NCBI GenBank assembly: GCA_025352915.1
Contig: JANXSA010000062.1
Coordinates: forward strand, 1 to 5,958
Length of the DNA stretch: 5,958 nucleotides
Source of the DNA: Rhodospirillales bacterium
Lineage (GTDB): Bacteria > Pseudomonadota > Alphaproteobacteria > Acetobacterales > Acetobacteraceae
Direction: 5' to 3'
A model generated the notes under the pieces. The model was not told where the DNA came from, did not search any database, and saw only the letters and a list, made by a program, of their open reading frames with translations. The position numbers were made by a program, and so were the translations under genes. Within the stretch, counting starts at the first letter, position 1, and every line of letters starts with the position of its first letter. Below, piece by piece: positions 5,833-5,958 of this stretch.

Positions 5833-5958
5833 ATGTCGGGAACATTACCGGAACCTTTTGCCGGCTGGTTTGCTGCGCGCGGATGGGCGCCGCGCGCGCA
5901 TCAGTTGGCCGTGCTGGCGGCGGTGCAGGGCGGCGAGAGCGTGCTGCTGACCGCGCCG
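5833..5958 (+). CDS. Ligase-associated DEXH-box helicase (Lhr-Core type), N-terminus only
   Basis: First 42 codons of an ATP-dependent DNA helicase, cut by the window edge. The visible sequence reads LPEPFAGWFAARGW, then PRAHQLAVL, then GESVLLTAP. This is the characteristic N-terminus of the Lhr-Core helicases found with the exonuclease and ligase of this cluster: a short helix, a Q-motif-like RxHQ, and the strand leading into Walker A (expected next as TGGGKT). Family members run to roughly 800 or more residues, so almost all of it lies outside. The ATG at 5833 is the only plausible start, since no in-frame upstream start or ribosome binding site is seen. It diverges from the exonuclease-ligase operon and would supply the strand-separating activity of the same repair pathway. 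Codons 3-8 overlap an SOS-box-like repeat. Confidence 0.85.
   Translation, partial: MSGTLPEPFAGWFAARGWAPRAHQLAVLAAVQGGESVLLTAP
5840..5854. promoter_or_regulatory. Putative LexA (SOS) box, GAAC-N7-GAAC
   Basis: GAAC (5840-5843) and GAAC (5851-5854) are separated by exactly seven bases (ATTACCG). On the other strand this reads GTTC-N7-GTTC, the LexA recognition pattern of alphaproteobacteria. It lies 7-21 bases past the first base of the helicase ATG. Inside a coding start it could act as a roadblock or cover the transcription start if the message is leaderless. Two exact tetramers at fixed spacing are expected about 0.2 times by chance in a window this size, so position and gene context carry the argument. 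Confidence 0.55.

Overview
The window is high-GC DNA with tightly packed genes of an alphaproteobacterial style. A few AT-rich hairpin sequences stand out against the GC-rich background. The gene content and these poly-A/poly-T hairpins suggest Rhodospirillales, possibly Acetobacteraceae. That placement is inference from style and content, not from a marker gene.

Layout. Positions 1-1067 (+) hold the 3' part of an MFS-type exporter whose first one or two helices lie off the left edge. Positions 1125-1646 (+) encode a small exported protein with a YbjN-like domain. It converges on an HpcH/HpaI-family aldolase (1734-2516, -). The 87-bp gap between the two holds a strong GC hairpin and a 27-bp tandem repeat that carries the aldolase stop codon three times in frame. 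Positions 2517-2709 hold the aldolase ribosome binding site, a G-quadruplex-type run of guanines and a large AT-rich inverted repeat. The repeat reaches into the stop codon of the next gene.

The right half is a DNA repair locus. A metallo-beta-lactamase/beta-CASP exonuclease (4284-5300, -) and an ATP-dependent DNA ligase (2710-4287, -) overlap by ATGA and form one operon. Diverging from them, the first 42 codons of a DEXH-box helicase of the Lhr-Core type begin at 5833 (+) and run off the right edge just before Walker A. These are three of the four proteins of the known bacterial ligase-associated DNA damage response cluster (ligase, exonuclease, Lhr-Core helicase, metallophosphoesterase PdeM). 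The fourth is not in the window and may follow the helicase.

Between the divergent repair genes lies a decayed LysE/RhtB-family exporter gene (5419-5789, +). It lacks its N-terminal part and carries a one-base deletion and a 15-bp tandem duplication. A GAAC-N7-GAAC direct repeat matching the alphaproteobacterial LexA (SOS) box lies over helicase codons 3-8, which would fit damage-inducible control. The least ordinary items are this intragenic SOS-like box, the triplicated stop of the aldolase, and the nested inverted repeat at 2584-2711.
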